Assembly (NCBI RefSeq): GCF_012927125.1
Contig: NZ_JABBFZ010000029.1
Coordinates: forward strand, 1 to 64,000
DNA: 64,000 nt
Reading direction: 5' to 3'
Origin: Paraburkholderia antibiotica
Lineage (GTDB): Bacteria; Pseudomonadota; Gammaproteobacteria; Burkholderiales; Burkholderiaceae
Within the stretch, counting starts at the first letter, position 1. Every line of letters starts with the position of its first letter. The notes beneath the pieces were generated by a model. It ran no database searches. It worked only from the letters and a program-made list of their open reading frames with translations, and was not told the origin of the DNA. Positions 44,825 through 54,635 of the stretch are shown here, in pieces. A program made the translations under genes and the position numbers.

Positions 44825-45715
44825 TCACGCATCCATCCCCTCGCTCTCCAGCCACGAACGAAACAGCGCGACCCGTTCATCACCCGACTTCGCGTCCGCC
44901 ACGTAGGTGCAATAGCTGCGCGACGCCAGACGCGGACCGGTGAACGGCGTCACCAGGCGGCCGGCGGCGAGATCGTCGGCGACCAGCGCGGTCGGTCCCA
45001 TCGCGATGCCGATACCGTCGACAGCGGCCTGCAAGCTCAGATAGAAATGATCGAAGGTCAGGCTGGCGGCGGGCCTCAGCGCCGGCATCCGCACGCTCGC
45101 CAGCCAGTCGGGCCAAAGCCGCGGCAAACTCGACGTGTGTAGCAGCGTGTGATGTCGCAAGTCACCGGGCGCTCGCAGCGGCACGCGCTCCAGCAGCGCC
45201 GGACTGCAGACCGGCAGCCGCTCCTCGGACAGGAACGGCCGCATCGCGTAGCCATAGAACGTGTCCGGACCGCCGCGAATGATCACGTCGTAGTTCTCTT
45301 TCAGACTCTCCAGCGGTCCGTTCGACGTCTCCACGTTGACCTCCACGTCGGGATGCCCGGCGCGGAATTTCGCCAGCCTCGGTACCAGCCAGCGCAGCGT
45401 GAACGTGGCGGGGGCATTCACGGACAGCGTGCGCGACAGCGCTTCGGGCACGCCGTACTGCGCGGTGGCCTGCGCGAGTTGTTCGAACAACGGGCCGATC
45501 TGCTCCAGATAGGCGCGCGCCGCCGGCGTCAGCGTCACGCGCCGGTTGTGCCGTTCAAACAGCGACGCGCCCAGCCACGCTTCGAGCAGACGCACGTGCT
45601 GGCTCACCGCGCCGTGCGTGACGTGCAGTGCGGCGGCGGCCTCCTTGAAGCTGCCGAGTCGCCCCGCGGCCTCGAAGGCGCGCAAAGCATTGAGCGGCGG
45701 CAAGATCCGTTTCAT
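44825..45715 (-). CDS. LysR-family regulator (GcvA-like)
   Basis: A 296-aa protein. The N-terminal winged helix (LPPLNALRAFEAAGRLGSFKEA, HVTHGAVSQHVRLLEAWLG) and the substrate-binding domain (TFTLRWLVPRLAKF, YDVIIRGGPDT) are GcvA-like. It lies 133 bp from the divergent EamA permease, the usual arrangement of a LysR regulator and its target. ATG 45715 is chosen over TTG 45721. Confidence 0.93.
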   Translation of the reverse strand: MKRILPPLNALRAFEAAGRLGSFKEAAAALHVTHGAVSQHVRLLEAWLGASLFERHNRRVTLTPAARAYLEQIGPLFEQLAQATAQYGVPEALSRTLSVNAPATFTLRWLVPRLAKFRAGHPDVEVNVETSNGPLESLKENYDVIIRGGPDTFYGYAMRPFLSEERLPVCSPALLERVPLRAPGDLRHHTLLHTSSLPRLWPDWLASVRMPALRPAASLTFDHFYLSLQAAVDGIGIAMGPTALVADDLAAGRLVTPFTGPRLASRSYCTYVADAKSGDERVALFRSWLESEGMDA

Positions 45716-45848
45716 TCGCAAGAGTTTTTCTAACGCGATCAGCCAATTTATCTGGTTTGCCGCGCGTGAACAAGATAGATATCCTTTCTATCGCCTCACT
45801 GACAGCACCTCCGCTTTCTTCCAACACCAAATCCGACACCGAACTCGC

Positions 45849-46691
45849 ATGCTCAGCTATACCGGTGGCATCGTGCTTTTTGCCGCGCTGCTCCACGCGA
45901 GCTGGAACGCGCTGCTGCACGGCAACCGCGACCGTTTTCTGTCGATGACATGGATGAGCATCGCCATCGCGGCGGTCGCCACGCTCGTCGCCGCGCTCAA
46001 TCCGGCGCCGCCCCGCGCGTCGTGGCCTTATCTCGTCGCGTCGGGGCTCGTGCACATCTTCTACAACGTGAGTCTCGTGCGCTCGTATCGCCGCAACGAT
46101 CTGGCGCTCGCGTATCCGATCGCGCGAGGCTCGTCGCCGCTGCTCGTCACGCTCGGCGCGGTACTGGTCGCGCACGAGGCGATCGGGCCGCTGCACGCGC
46201 TCGGTATCGCGATGATCTCGGGCGGCATCATCGCGATTGCGCTGCAGGGACGGCACGTATCGCGCGCGGGCGCGCGGGCCGCGCTGACGACCGGCGCGAC
46301 GATCGCGCTCTATACCGTGATCGACGGCATCGGCGTGAGGTTGTCCGACGGCCAGGCGCTCGCCTACACCGCGTGGATGTTCCTGTTCTACTGGTTGATG
46401 CCGCTGCTGTTCGTCGCTCAGCGCGGGGTCGCGCCGTTGTGGACGCCAGTACGCGACGAGCCGCTGTCGGTCGCCTCGTCGCTCGGCGGCGGGATGGTGT
46501 CGATCGCCGCCTACGGCATCGTGATCTGGGCGCTGCAGTCGGGCGCGATGGGCACGGTCTCGGCGTTGCGCGAGACCAGCGTGGTGTTCGCGGTGCTGAT
46601 CGGGCGGGTGTTTCTGCGCGAGACGGTCAGCGGGCCGCGCTGGTTCGCCTGCGTGGTGGTCGCGGCGGGCGCGGCGTGTCTCGGCGCCTGA
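45849..46691 (+). CDS. EamA-type DMT permease
   Basis: A 280-aa protein with about ten hydrophobic helices. Features include LFAALLHASWNALLHGNRDR, NDLALAYPIARGSSPLLVTL and ALRETSVVFAVLIGRVFLRE, typical of EamA exporters. Substrate unknown. Probably regulated by the divergent LysR gene. ATG 45849 begins just before helix 1; the longer frame from 45546 covers the LysR gene antisense. Confidence 0.9.
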   Translation: MLSYTGGIVLFAALLHASWNALLHGNRDRFLSMTWMSIAIAAVATLVAALNPAPPRASWPYLVASGLVHIFYNVSLVRSYRRNDLALAYPIARGSSPLLVTLGAVLVAHEAIGPLHALGIAMISGGIIAIALQGRHVSRAGARAALTTGATIALYTVIDGIGVRLSDGQALAYTAWMFLFYWLMPLLFVAQRGVAPLWTPVRDEPLSVASSLGGGMVSIAAYGIVIWALQSGAMGTVSALRETSVVFAVLIGRVFLRETVSGPRWFACVVVAAGAACLGA

Positions 46692-46714
46692 CAGGCCGCG
46701 CTCCCGTTATCTCG

Positions 46715-49336
46715 TCACGCCACCTTCAGATCCGCCACCGCCCGCTGCCTGACCCCGAGGTCGTCCCACAACTCCGGATGACAGGTGAACACCAGAATCT
46801 GATGCCGCGTTGCCGCGTCGAGCAACGCACGTTTGAGCGCGTCGCGTCGCGCGGCATCGGTATGCACGGCGGCATCGTCGAGCATCAGCAGGGTCGGTCG
46901 GCCCGAGGCCTGCAGCAGGTCCGCGTACGCGAACCGCGTCAGGATGCCGAGCTGCTCGCGAGTGCCGAAGCTCAGCGCGTCGAGCAACTCGGCGCGGCCG
47001 TCGCGATCGAGCATCGCCGGGCTCAGATCGTCGCCGAGCGCGAGGCTCGACTGCGGAAAAATCCGCTTCAGATAGTGCCCGAGCCGTTCGGTCAGCGGCG
47101 CGCGCAATTGCGCGAGCGCCGCGTCGCGTTCGTCGACCAGCACTTCGTCGAGCAGACTCAATGCGCTCGCGCGCAGGCTCAGTTCGTCCTTGCGGCGCGT
47201 CGCCTGTTCGAGCTGCGCGTCGAGCGCGGCGAGCCGCTCGCCGAGACCGGATGCGCCCATCGTCTCCAGCTGGCTGCGCAATTGCGCGATCCGCAGCTGG
47301 CGTTCGTGCTGCTCGTTGCGCGCCAACTCCGCCGACGCGCGATAACGCTTCGCCTCCGCCGCCGGATCGTCGAGACGCGCGGCGTCGAGCTCACGCTCGC
47401 GCTCGCCGCGCTGGTTCTTCAACGCGTCGACCTTCACGCGCTGTTCGACGATATGCGCCTGCCACTGCGCGCGATTGCGACGGTACGCGTCGTCGCTCAA
47501 CTGCGCCTCCTTGCGCTGCAGTTGCGCGGCCAGCGAATCGGCCTTCGCGACACCGGTGGATTGCGCAGCGGCCGCCTGCGCGAGCACCTTGCGCGCGGCC
47601 TCCAACGCGTCGCGCGCGAGGTCGGCATGACGGCGCGCTTCGTCGAGCGGTAGCGCATCCGACACGTCGGGCAGGCTCGCCAGCCGCGCGCTCGCCGCCT
47701 GCAAACGCGCGGCCGTCGAAGCCAGCGCGGCCCGCAATGCATCGATGCCCTGCGGCGCATGCACGGCGAGAATTTTCGCGTGGCTCTGCTGTTGCGCGAC
47801 GAGCGTCTTCCACTGTTCGTGCCGCGCCTGCGCCGCGCCGGTCGAGGTCACGCCGAGCGCGCGCAACAGCTGCGCGTGTTGCGCTTCGAGCGCCGACAGC
47901 TCAGACAGTTGCGCGGACAGATCGGACACGCCCGGAATCACCCGCAATTCGCCCAGCGCGCCGAGACCGATGCGCTTTTCTTCGTCGATGCGCAGCACGC
48001 CCGCGCCGCTGATCGTCTGATCGCCGACGCTCAGCTCGCCGTTCAGGCGGTACTCGATGCGCGTCATCGCCGCCTCGGTACGCGCGCGCAGCACCGTCAG
48101 CTCGCCATCGAGCGCGACGAGCCGCTTCAGTTGCGCGCCGTCGATTTCGAGCGCGGCGGCGTCGCGCGCGGCCTGCAACACCGCCGCGTTCGCCTTCTCC
48201 GCGTCGCCGATCGACGCGTCGAGCCGCTCGCTGTCCGCGCGATAGATATCGAGCTGGCCGCGCAGATCGGCGGCGCTCACGGCCGCGTTCGCGAGTTCGA
48301 GCGCGCGGTTCGCGGCGGCCGACGCCTGCTCGAATTGAGTGACGCCGCGCTCGGCCTGCGCATGCGCGGACTGCGCGGCAGCGAGTTCGGCGCGCGCCGC
48401 GTCGAGCTGTTCGCGTTCGCGCGCCACCGCGGCTTCGAGTTCGAGCGCGCCCTGCTCCTGCTGCACCGACACCGCCAGCTCGGCCTCGCCGACCCGCAGC
48501 GACTGCGCGAGCCCCTGCAGGCCGCGCTCCAGTTCGACCACCGCCGCCGCGCGCTGCTGCGCAAGCGTCGCCTTCTGATCGTGCAGCTCCCACGGACGCC
48601 GGCGCTCGGCGTCGTCGAACGCTTCCTGCTGCTCGGTGAGGCGCCTGATGTTGTCGTCGAACTGCTGGCGCTGCTGCTGCAACTCGTCGCGGCTCGCGCT
48701 CAGCGCGGCGAGCTTCTGCTCGGCCTCGGCGAGCGGTCCGGTCGATTTCTGCGTGCGCGCGGTCAGCAGTTGCCGCAATTCGCGCTGCACGGCCGCGATC
48801 AACGCATCCTCGCCGGCCGATTCACGGCCGCCCGACAATTGCGTCAGCGCGTCACGCAGATATTGCGCGGCGTGACCGGTCGAGTCGCGCAGTTCCTGGG
48901 TGCCACCCTGCTGCACCCACAACAGACCGGGCACGCCGGCATTCTCGGCCTTCATCGGCCCGCGTGCGGCGCGCGAAAAACCGAGCAGCGCGGCGAGCTT
49001 GTCCTCGGCTTCGTCTTCGGTGAATACCGACTGGCCGATCCGCAACTCGCAGCGCTGGCGCGACACGAACTGCTTTGACAGACGGCACGCGAGGCCGTCG
49101 AGTTCGAAGCTCACGTCGACCGACGGTTGCCCGCTCGCGAGCCCCCACGGCAACAGATCCTTCAGATGCGAGGCCTTGTAGCGCTCGAGAAACACCGCGC
49201 GCACCGCCTCGGCGATCGTGCTCTTGCCGGCCTCGTTCGGCCCGATGAACAGGTTGAGGCCCGGTTGCAGATCGTCGATCACGAGCTGCCCACCGAACTG
49301 CCTGAATTCGCGGATCGCGATACGTTGCAGCTTCAT
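46715..49336 (-). CDS. YhaN/SbcC-like AAA ATPase with coiled coil
   Basis: An 873-aa SMC-like ATPase. Walker A GPNEAGKST is at 32-40; the middle is a long Ala/Gln/Glu-rich coiled coil; the C-terminus has the ABC-type end (SFGTREQLGILTRFAYADLL as signature, TLLMLDDAAVHTD as Walker B with Asp-Asp-Ala). Length and the EAGKST form fit YhaN (AAA_27) better than SbcC. Its start overlaps the upstream nuclease gene by 4 bp. Together they should form an SbcCD/Mre11-Rad50-like complex that trims or opens DNA ends. Confidence 0.88.
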   Translation of the reverse strand: MKLQRIAIREFRQFGGQLVIDDLQPGLNLFIGPNEAGKSTIAEAVRAVFLERYKASHLKDLLPWGLASGQPSVDVSFELDGLACRLSKQFVSRQRCELRIGQSVFTEDEAEDKLAALLGFSRAARGPMKAENAGVPGLLWVQQGGTQELRDSTGHAAQYLRDALTQLSGGRESAGEDALIAAVQRELRQLLTARTQKSTGPLAEAEQKLAALSASRDELQQQRQQFDDNIRRLTEQQEAFDDAERRRPWELHDQKATLAQQRAAAVVELERGLQGLAQSLRVGEAELAVSVQQEQGALELEAAVAREREQLDAARAELAAAQSAHAQAERGVTQFEQASAAANRALELANAAVSAADLRGQLDIYRADSERLDASIGDAEKANAAVLQAARDAAALEIDGAQLKRLVALDGELTVLRARTEAAMTRIEYRLNGELSVGDQTISGAGVLRIDEEKRIGLGALGELRVIPGVSDLSAQLSELSALEAQHAQLLRALGVTSTGAAQARHEQWKTLVAQQQSHAKILAVHAPQGIDALRAALASTAARLQAASARLASLPDVSDALPLDEARRHADLARDALEAARKVLAQAAAAQSTGVAKADSLAAQLQRKEAQLSDDAYRRNRAQWQAHIVEQRVKVDALKNQRGERERELDAARLDDPAAEAKRYRASAELARNEQHERQLRIAQLRSQLETMGASGLGERLAALDAQLEQATRRKDELSLRASALSLLDEVLVDERDAALAQLRAPLTERLGHYLKRIFPQSSLALGDDLSPAMLDRDGRAELLDALSFGTREQLGILTRFAYADLLQASGRPTLLMLDDAAVHTDAARRDALKRALLDAATRHQILVFTCHPELWDDLGVRQRAVADLKVA

Positions 49337-50535
49337 ACGGACCTCGCTTCGCGCGATTGCGCCGCTTGGGTCGATTGTGCCGATTGTGCCGATTGCACTG
49401 CCTGTTGCGCCGGCTGCTGTTCACGCTGAAAACGCGCGAGCAGCAGCAACGCTTCGGCCGCGCGCCGGGCCTGCTGCGGATCGGCTTGCGCGTCTTCCTG
49501 CAGGCCGATCAGCCGCGCGACCACCTTCGCCAGATAACCGCCCTGCGCGCCGAGTTCGGCGAGATCGTCGGCGGTGGGCAGCACCTGCAGCCCGCTCAGA
49601 TCCGCACGCAGCGCGCGCACGCGGGCGCGGCTCTCTTCGACCGCGACGTGCAGCGCCTCGGCATCGGCCAGCGTGGCGCTGCCGTCGACCGCGATCCGCA
49701 GCACGTCGTGCTGACCGAGCGCGGCGAGACGGCCCTTGAGCGCATCGACGTCAGTCGCGACCGCAATCGTCTCGTCCCAGCGATGCCACCGATATTGACC
49801 GACCCGCACCGCCTCGACGCGCGGCACCGCACCCGGCTCGCTCACCGCGACGTCGAGCACGAAGCCCGGCTCGTTGGCGCGAAAGCGGTCCTGCTCGTGC
49901 GTGCCCGCGTACCACGTTCGATCGTCGACACGCAGATGACCGTGCCAGTCGCCGAGCGCGAGATAGTCGAGCCGCGCGCTCGCCGCGCGGGTCGGCGCAA
50001 TCGGATTCGACGAATCGATGCTCTCCTGCAGGATGCCGCCGACGCTGCCGTGCGCGAGTCCGATGCGGTGATAACCGGGCGGCGTATCGGTGGCATCGAA
50101 GAAGGCGGTGGTGTCGTCGTAGGTGATGCGCTGCGTGAGCGGCGCGCACAGCAGCGCGCAGCGACACGCGTCGAGCAGTACGACGCCGGGTTCGAGCACC
50201 ACGCGCACGTTCGGCGCGATGCAATTGAGGCGTTGCGCGCGGGTCCACACGCTTTCGACCAGCGCCGCGTCGTGATTGCCCGGCAGCATGATCCACGGAC
50301 CCGCATACGGTTGCAGCGCGGCGAACAGACGCCGGATCACGGTGTCCGACACGGTCTGCAGGTCGAATACGTCGCCCGCCACCAGCACCGCGTCGACGTT
50401 GCGCGCGCTCGCCTCTTCGGCGATGCGGCGCACCGTATCGAAGCGCGCCTGCGCGAGATGCGCGGCCTCGTCCGGTTCGAACTGGCCGAACTGCGTGCCG
50501 ATCTGCCAGTCCGCGGTGTGCAGAAACCTGATCAC
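49333..50535 (-). CDS. YhaO/SbcD-like DNA repair nuclease
   Basis: A 400-aa metallophosphoesterase: FLHTADWQIG, LVAGDVFD, LPGNHDAALVE and LGDWHGHLRV are the Mre11/SbcD metal motifs. It should be the nuclease partner of the downstream ATPase. GGAGG four bases before the GTG at 50535 sets the start. A 14-bp degenerate tandem repeat lies 80-150 bp upstream, in the likely promoter region. Confidence 0.9.
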   Translation of the reverse strand: MIRFLHTADWQIGTQFGQFEPDEAAHLAQARFDTVRRIAEEASARNVDAVLVAGDVFDLQTVSDTVIRRLFAALQPYAGPWIMLPGNHDAALVESVWTRAQRLNCIAPNVRVVLEPGVVLLDACRCALLCAPLTQRITYDDTTAFFDATDTPPGYHRIGLAHGSVGGILQESIDSSNPIAPTRAASARLDYLALGDWHGHLRVDDRTWYAGTHEQDRFRANEPGFVLDVAVSEPGAVPRVEAVRVGQYRWHRWDETIAVATDVDALKGRLAALGQHDVLRIAVDGSATLADAEALHVAVEESRARVRALRADLSGLQVLPTADDLAELGAQGGYLAKVVARLIGLQEDAQADPQQARRAAEALLLLARFQREQQPAQQAVQSAQSAQSTQAAQSREARSV

Positions 50536-50864
50536 TGTGCCTCCATTGCGATTGTGTTGCGTCGTGCGTGGTGTCGTGTGTTGCTTCGGGTTGCGTTGGT
50601 TCGCGGGCAAGGGTTGCGTGCCTGATGTGGCGTGCCCGATGTAGCTTGCCTCAGGTGGCTTGCCCCAGGTGGCTTGTCTCATGTGCCGCGCATCATCGCG
50701 CGTGCTTCATGATGCGTGCCCGAGGTTGCGCCGGCGTGTTGAGGACGGTGTCCTAACGGCAAGCTATCGCCACAGCCACACAGCCCAAGCCCAACCGCGC
50801 ATGTTACCTTGCCGGGGCCGTCGCGCGTAGGCAGGCTGGACGCGCGCGCCGCGCTTATCGCATC
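50536..50864. other. Divergent intergenic region with tandem repeats
   Basis: About 330 bp between the YhaO-like gene (minus) and the DUF445 gene (plus). The main feature is the five-copy repeat at 50617-50686. Both promoters should be here. Confidence 0.5.
50617..50686. repeat. Degenerate 14-bp tandem repeat, five copies
   Basis: Five adjacent 14-mers related to CTTGCCTCAGGTGG: CGTGCCTGATGTGG, CGTGCCCGATGTAG, CTTGCCTCAGGTGG, CTTGCCCCAGGTGG, CTTGTCTCATGTGC. The middle copies differ by one or two bases, suggesting slippage growth. Confidence 0.8.
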
Positions 50865-52217
50865 ATGGCAGGCGACGCGGCCACGCCGCCGCCCGACAGG
50901 ATCACCGCACCGATGGACATGAGCACCGACAGGAACGCCGACAAAAGCATCGAACTGAAGAAGGCCCGGCGCACGCCGCTGCTGCTGCTCGTCGCGGCCG
51001 CCTGCGTGTTCGTCGTCACCGCGTTCCTGCCGCGCGGAGTCTGGGTCGACGGCATCAAGGCAGTCGCCGAAGCCGCGATGGTCGGCGCGCTCGCCGACTG
51101 GTTCGCGGTCGCCGCGCTGTTCCGGCGTGTGCCGATTCCGCTCGTGTCCGCGCACACCGCGATCATCCCGCGCCACAAGCACAAGATCGCCGACAACCTC
51201 GCGCGCTTCGTGCAGGACAAGTTTCTCGACGCGCCGTCGCTGGTCGGCCTGATCCGCCGCCACGATCCGGCGCAGAGCGTCACCGCGTGGCTGACCGAGC
51301 CGGCCAACACCGCGCGTCTCGGCGACTACGTGGTGCGTCTGACCGGCGGTATTCTCGACGTCGCCGACGACGCACGCATCCAGAGCTTCATCCGCGACGC
51401 GCTGCGCGACGTGCTCGCGAAGGTCGATCTGTCGCAATCGCTCGGCGCGATTCTCGACACCCTGACGCGCGACGGCCGCCATCAGCAGCTACTCGACACC
51501 GCGATCGATCAGGTGATCGCGCTGTTGCGCGAAGAGCCGTCGCGCGAGTTCATCGCCGCGCGCATCGTCGACTGGGTCAAGAGCGAGTATCCGAAGATGG
51601 AGAAGCTCCTGCCGTCCGCGTGGCTGGGCGACAAAGGCGCCGACGCGATCGCGAGCGCCGCGAACCGGATGCTCGAACAGATCGCCGAGAACCCGACCCA
51701 CGAGTTGCGCGAGCGCTTCGACGAAGCGACGCGCAAACTGATCGCAAAGCTGAAGACCGATCCCGCGTTCATCGAACAGGGCGAGGCGCTCAAGCACTAT
51801 CTCGTCGAGGGCGAGGCCTTCAGCGCGTATGTGAAGGACATGTGGGGCGATCTGCGCGCGTGGCTCAAGCGCGATCTGCGCAGCGCCGACTCGGTGCTAC
51901 ATGCGCGCGTCGCCGCGATGGGCCAGTGGATCGGCCATGAGCTCGCGCACGATCCGGCGCTGCGGCAATCGTTGAACGATCACCTCGAAGAGGCCGCGCG
52001 CGCGATGGCGCCGGACTTCGCGCAATTCCTCACCCGCCATATCAGCGATACGGTGAAGAACTGGGATGCGCGCGAGATGTCCCGGCAGATCGAGCTGAAT
52101 ATTGGCAAGGATCTGCAATACATCCGCATCAACGGGACGCTGGTCGGCGGCTTTATCGGGCTGCTGCTGTACGTGAGCTCGCAGTTGCTGGAGATGCTGC
52201 GCGTGCATCTCGGCTGA
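50865..52217 (+). CDS. DUF445-family membrane protein
   Basis: A 450-aa protein with a membrane helix near residues 37-56 (RTPLLLLVAAACVFVVTAFLP), the conserved AVAEAAMVGALADWFAVAALFR and PRHKHKIADNLARFV of DUF445, a long helical region and a C-terminal helix (GTLVGGFIGLLLYVSSQLL). Function unknown; a structural role in the envelope is often suggested. Start 50865 or the in-frame ATGs at 50913 and 50919 are possible. Confidence 0.9.
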   Translation: MAGDAATPPPDRITAPMDMSTDRNADKSIELKKARRTPLLLLVAAACVFVVTAFLPRGVWVDGIKAVAEAAMVGALADWFAVAALFRRVPIPLVSAHTAIIPRHKHKIADNLARFVQDKFLDAPSLVGLIRRHDPAQSVTAWLTEPANTARLGDYVVRLTGGILDVADDARIQSFIRDALRDVLAKVDLSQSLGAILDTLTRDGRHQQLLDTAIDQVIALLREEPSREFIAARIVDWVKSEYPKMEKLLPSAWLGDKGADAIASAANRMLEQIAENPTHELRERFDEATRKLIAKLKTDPAFIEQGEALKHYLVEGEAFSAYVKDMWGDLRAWLKRDLRSADSVLHARVAAMGQWIGHELAHDPALRQSLNDHLEEAARAMAPDFAQFLTRHISDTVKNWDAREMSRQIELNIGKDLQYIRINGTLVGGFIGLLLYVSSQLLEMLRVHLG

Positions 52218-52425
52218 ACACGGCCGGCACGCGGGTGCGGGTCATGTGGGCGGTCGCGCGGCCAGCGCTTGCCTTGCGCCATTCGCCCTCGTCATTCGCC
52301 TTGACCATTCGCTCCCGACGCTCGTCCCCCGCGTGGCCAAACCGCCTACAATTCGGGCATACGTCTTGCTGACGACCGATGCTCCTCCCGGCCGTCAATG
52401 CGTCCCAACCGGAAACTCTAATCAC

Positions 52426-54390
52426 ATGAAAATTTCGCTCCCGCCACCGCATGGGCGGCCGAACCGCGTCTACCCGCCGGGCACGCCGGGGCTGCATGGG
52501 CTCGTGTCGCTGATCACCGGCGTGGTGGTCGTCTGCGGGCTGTACTTCGGCCGGGAGGTGCTGATTCCGATCACGCTGTCGGTGCTGCTGAGCTTCCTGC
52601 TCGCGCCGCTCGTGCAGATGCTGCGGCGCCTGCACATGGGACAGCTGCCGTCGATCTTCATCGCCGTGCTGTTCGCGCTCGCGTCGCTGCTGGCGGTCGG
52701 CGCGCTGATCGGCGCGCAGCTCGTGCAGCTCGCGGGCGACCTGCCGCAGTATCAGGAAGCGATCGAGCGGAAGATCGAAACCGTGCAGGAAAAAACCGTC
52801 GGCCGCGCCGATTCGCTGATGAGCAGCGCTGCCGGCGCGCTGCAACGGATGGCACCGTCGCGCCCCGCGCCGCCGCGTCCGACCGGCCGCGCCGCGCGCA
52901 ACGCGCCCGCGGTGCCGCAACCGGTCGAGGTGCACGAACCCGCGCCGACGCCGATCCAGCTCGCACAGCGCGCGCTGTCGCCGGCCATCGCGCCGATCGA
53001 GACGACCTTCATCGTGCTGGTCGTGACGATCTTCATCCTGCTGCAGCGCGAGGATCTGCGCGACCGGCTGATCAGCCTGTTCGGCTCGCGCGATCTGCAC
53101 CGCACCACCACCGCGATCAACGACGCGGCCGGCCGCCTGTCGCGCTACTTCGTCGCGCAGCTCGGCGTGAATCTGAGCGCGGGCGGCGCGATCGCGATCG
53201 GACTCGCGATCATCGGCGTGCCGGGCGCGCTGCTGTTCGGCGTGATCGCCGCGCTGCTGCGCTTCGTGCCGTATATCGGCATCTGGATCGCCGCGATCCT
53301 CGCGTTCTTTCTCGCCACCGCGATCCAGCCGCAATGGACGATGGCGGTCTATACGCTGATCCTGTTCATCGTCGTCGATGTGGTGGCCGGGCAGATCGCC
53401 GAGCCGCTGCTGTATGGCCATCGCTCGGGGCTGTCGCCGCTCGCGGTGGTGGTCGCGGCGATTTTCTGGAGCTGGCTGTGGGGGCCGATCGGCCTCGTGC
53501 TGTCGACGCCGCTCACGCTGTGCGTCGTCACGCTCGGCCGTTACGCGGATCGCCTCAACTTCCTGACCGTGCTGCTCGGCGACCAGCCGGCACTCACGCC
53601 CGCACAGAACTTCTACCAGCGCCTGCTCGCCGACGATCCGCACGAAGCGATCGTGCAGGCCGAGCGGCTGCTGCGCGAGATGTCGCTGATCGACTACTAC
53701 GACAAGGTCGCGCTCGAAGGACTGCGGCTCGCGCGCAACGACGCGCTGCGCGGCGTGCTGATGCCGGACCAGTTGCAGCGGATCAACGAGGCACTCGTCG
53801 ATATCGTCGAGAACCTCGAAATCGCCGACGGCCTGCCGGACCCGCTCGCGCGCGTCGAACCGGCCGAGCCCGGCAACGCGCTACTCGCTGCCGACATGGC
53901 GACGGATGCCGCGGACGGTCACGCCAGTCACGACAGCCACGTGCTGGCGCACGCGCGGCAAGCGCCCGACGCCGGCAAGACCGCGGTGCTGTGCGTGCCC
54001 GGCCGCGGCGCGTTCGACGAAGTCACGACCGCGATCGCCGTGCAACTGCTGAACCGCCAGGGCTTCGCGCCGCTGATGGCGACGCACTCCGGCTATCGCA
54101 GCGCGCGCGCCGACGAGCCGAGCTTCCGGGACACGCCGATCATCTGCATCGTGTCGCTCGACGCGCCCGACGCGCCGCCGTATCTGCGCAACATGCTGCG
54201 GCGCACGCGCGAATGGCGGCCGGAAGCGACGCTGGTGATCGGCGTCGGTGTCGGCGACGAGCCGGACAGCGCCGCCGAACTCGACACGAACGGCGAGTTA
54301 CAGGCAGCGCCAACGTTTCGCTCGATGCTGGAGGAATGCCGCGCGGTCACGGAGGCGACGGCGCTGCGGCAGCCGTCGCAGACCGCCTGA
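52426..54390 (+). CDS. AI-2E-family transporter with extra C-terminal domain
   Basis: A 654-aa protein. Residues 20-385 are the AI-2E/TqsA permease (VLIPITLSVLLSFLLAPLVQ, GVIAALLRFVPYIGIWIAA, AEPLLYGHRSGLSPLAVVV, LVLSTPLTLCVVTLGRY), with a long Pro/Arg/Ala loop inserted at about 145-190. Beyond 390 lies about 260 residues of soluble sequence, including a helical part and an alpha/beta segment (KTAVLCVPGRGAFDEVTTAI, IICIVSLDAPDAPPYLRNML). The family exports or imports small molecules; substrate unknown. ATG 52426 precedes a basic leader. Confidence 0.88.
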   Translation: MKISLPPPHGRPNRVYPPGTPGLHGLVSLITGVVVVCGLYFGREVLIPITLSVLLSFLLAPLVQMLRRLHMGQLPSIFIAVLFALASLLAVGALIGAQLVQLAGDLPQYQEAIERKIETVQEKTVGRADSLMSSAAGALQRMAPSRPAPPRPTGRAARNAPAVPQPVEVHEPAPTPIQLAQRALSPAIAPIETTFIVLVVTIFILLQREDLRDRLISLFGSRDLHRTTTAINDAAGRLSRYFVAQLGVNLSAGGAIAIGLAIIGVPGALLFGVIAALLRFVPYIGIWIAAILAFFLATAIQPQWTMAVYTLILFIVVDVVAGQIAEPLLYGHRSGLSPLAVVVAAIFWSWLWGPIGLVLSTPLTLCVVTLGRYADRLNFLTVLLGDQPALTPAQNFYQRLLADDPHEAIVQAERLLREMSLIDYYDKVALEGLRLARNDALRGVLMPDQLQRINEALVDIVENLEIADGLPDPLARVEPAEPGNALLAADMATDAADGHASHDSHVLAHARQAPDAGKTAVLCVPGRGAFDEVTTAIAVQLLNRQGFAPLMATHSGYRSARADEPSFRDTPIICIVSLDAPDAPPYLRNMLRRTREWRPEATLVIGVGVGDEPDSAAELDTNGELQAAPTFRSMLEECRAVTEATALRQPSQTA

Positions 54391-54459
54391 GCGGGTTGGA
54401 GCCGGCGCGGGTTTCACTCAGGGCAAAGGCAAAGTCATTGACGACGAACCGCGAGGATG

Positions 54460-54482
54460 CGCAAGCGCCTTGCGGTTTTTTT
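54460..54482 (+). terminator. Rho-independent terminator after the AI-2E-family gene
   Basis: CGCAAG, loop CGC, CTTGCG, then G and T7. A 6-bp stem with a strong T-run 70 bp after the stop codon. Confidence 0.7.
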
Positions 54483-54485
54483 ACG

Positions 54486-54534
54486 CCCGCCTGATACCCG
54501 CCTGATACCCGCCTGATACCCGCCTGATACCCGC
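54486..54534. repeat. 11-bp tandem repeat, 4.5 copies
   Basis: CCCGCCTGATA repeated four times without change, then CCCGC. It follows the terminator at once and lies about 100 bp before the FAD monooxygenase gene. Confidence 0.9.
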
Positions 54535-54635
54535 GCGCCGCGTCGTACCCAAAATGAGGACAGCGGCGGATTGGCGCTGCTGCATACTGCGTCGAACCGC
54601 AGACATAAAAGCAGCACCGCAAATCGGAGACACGC

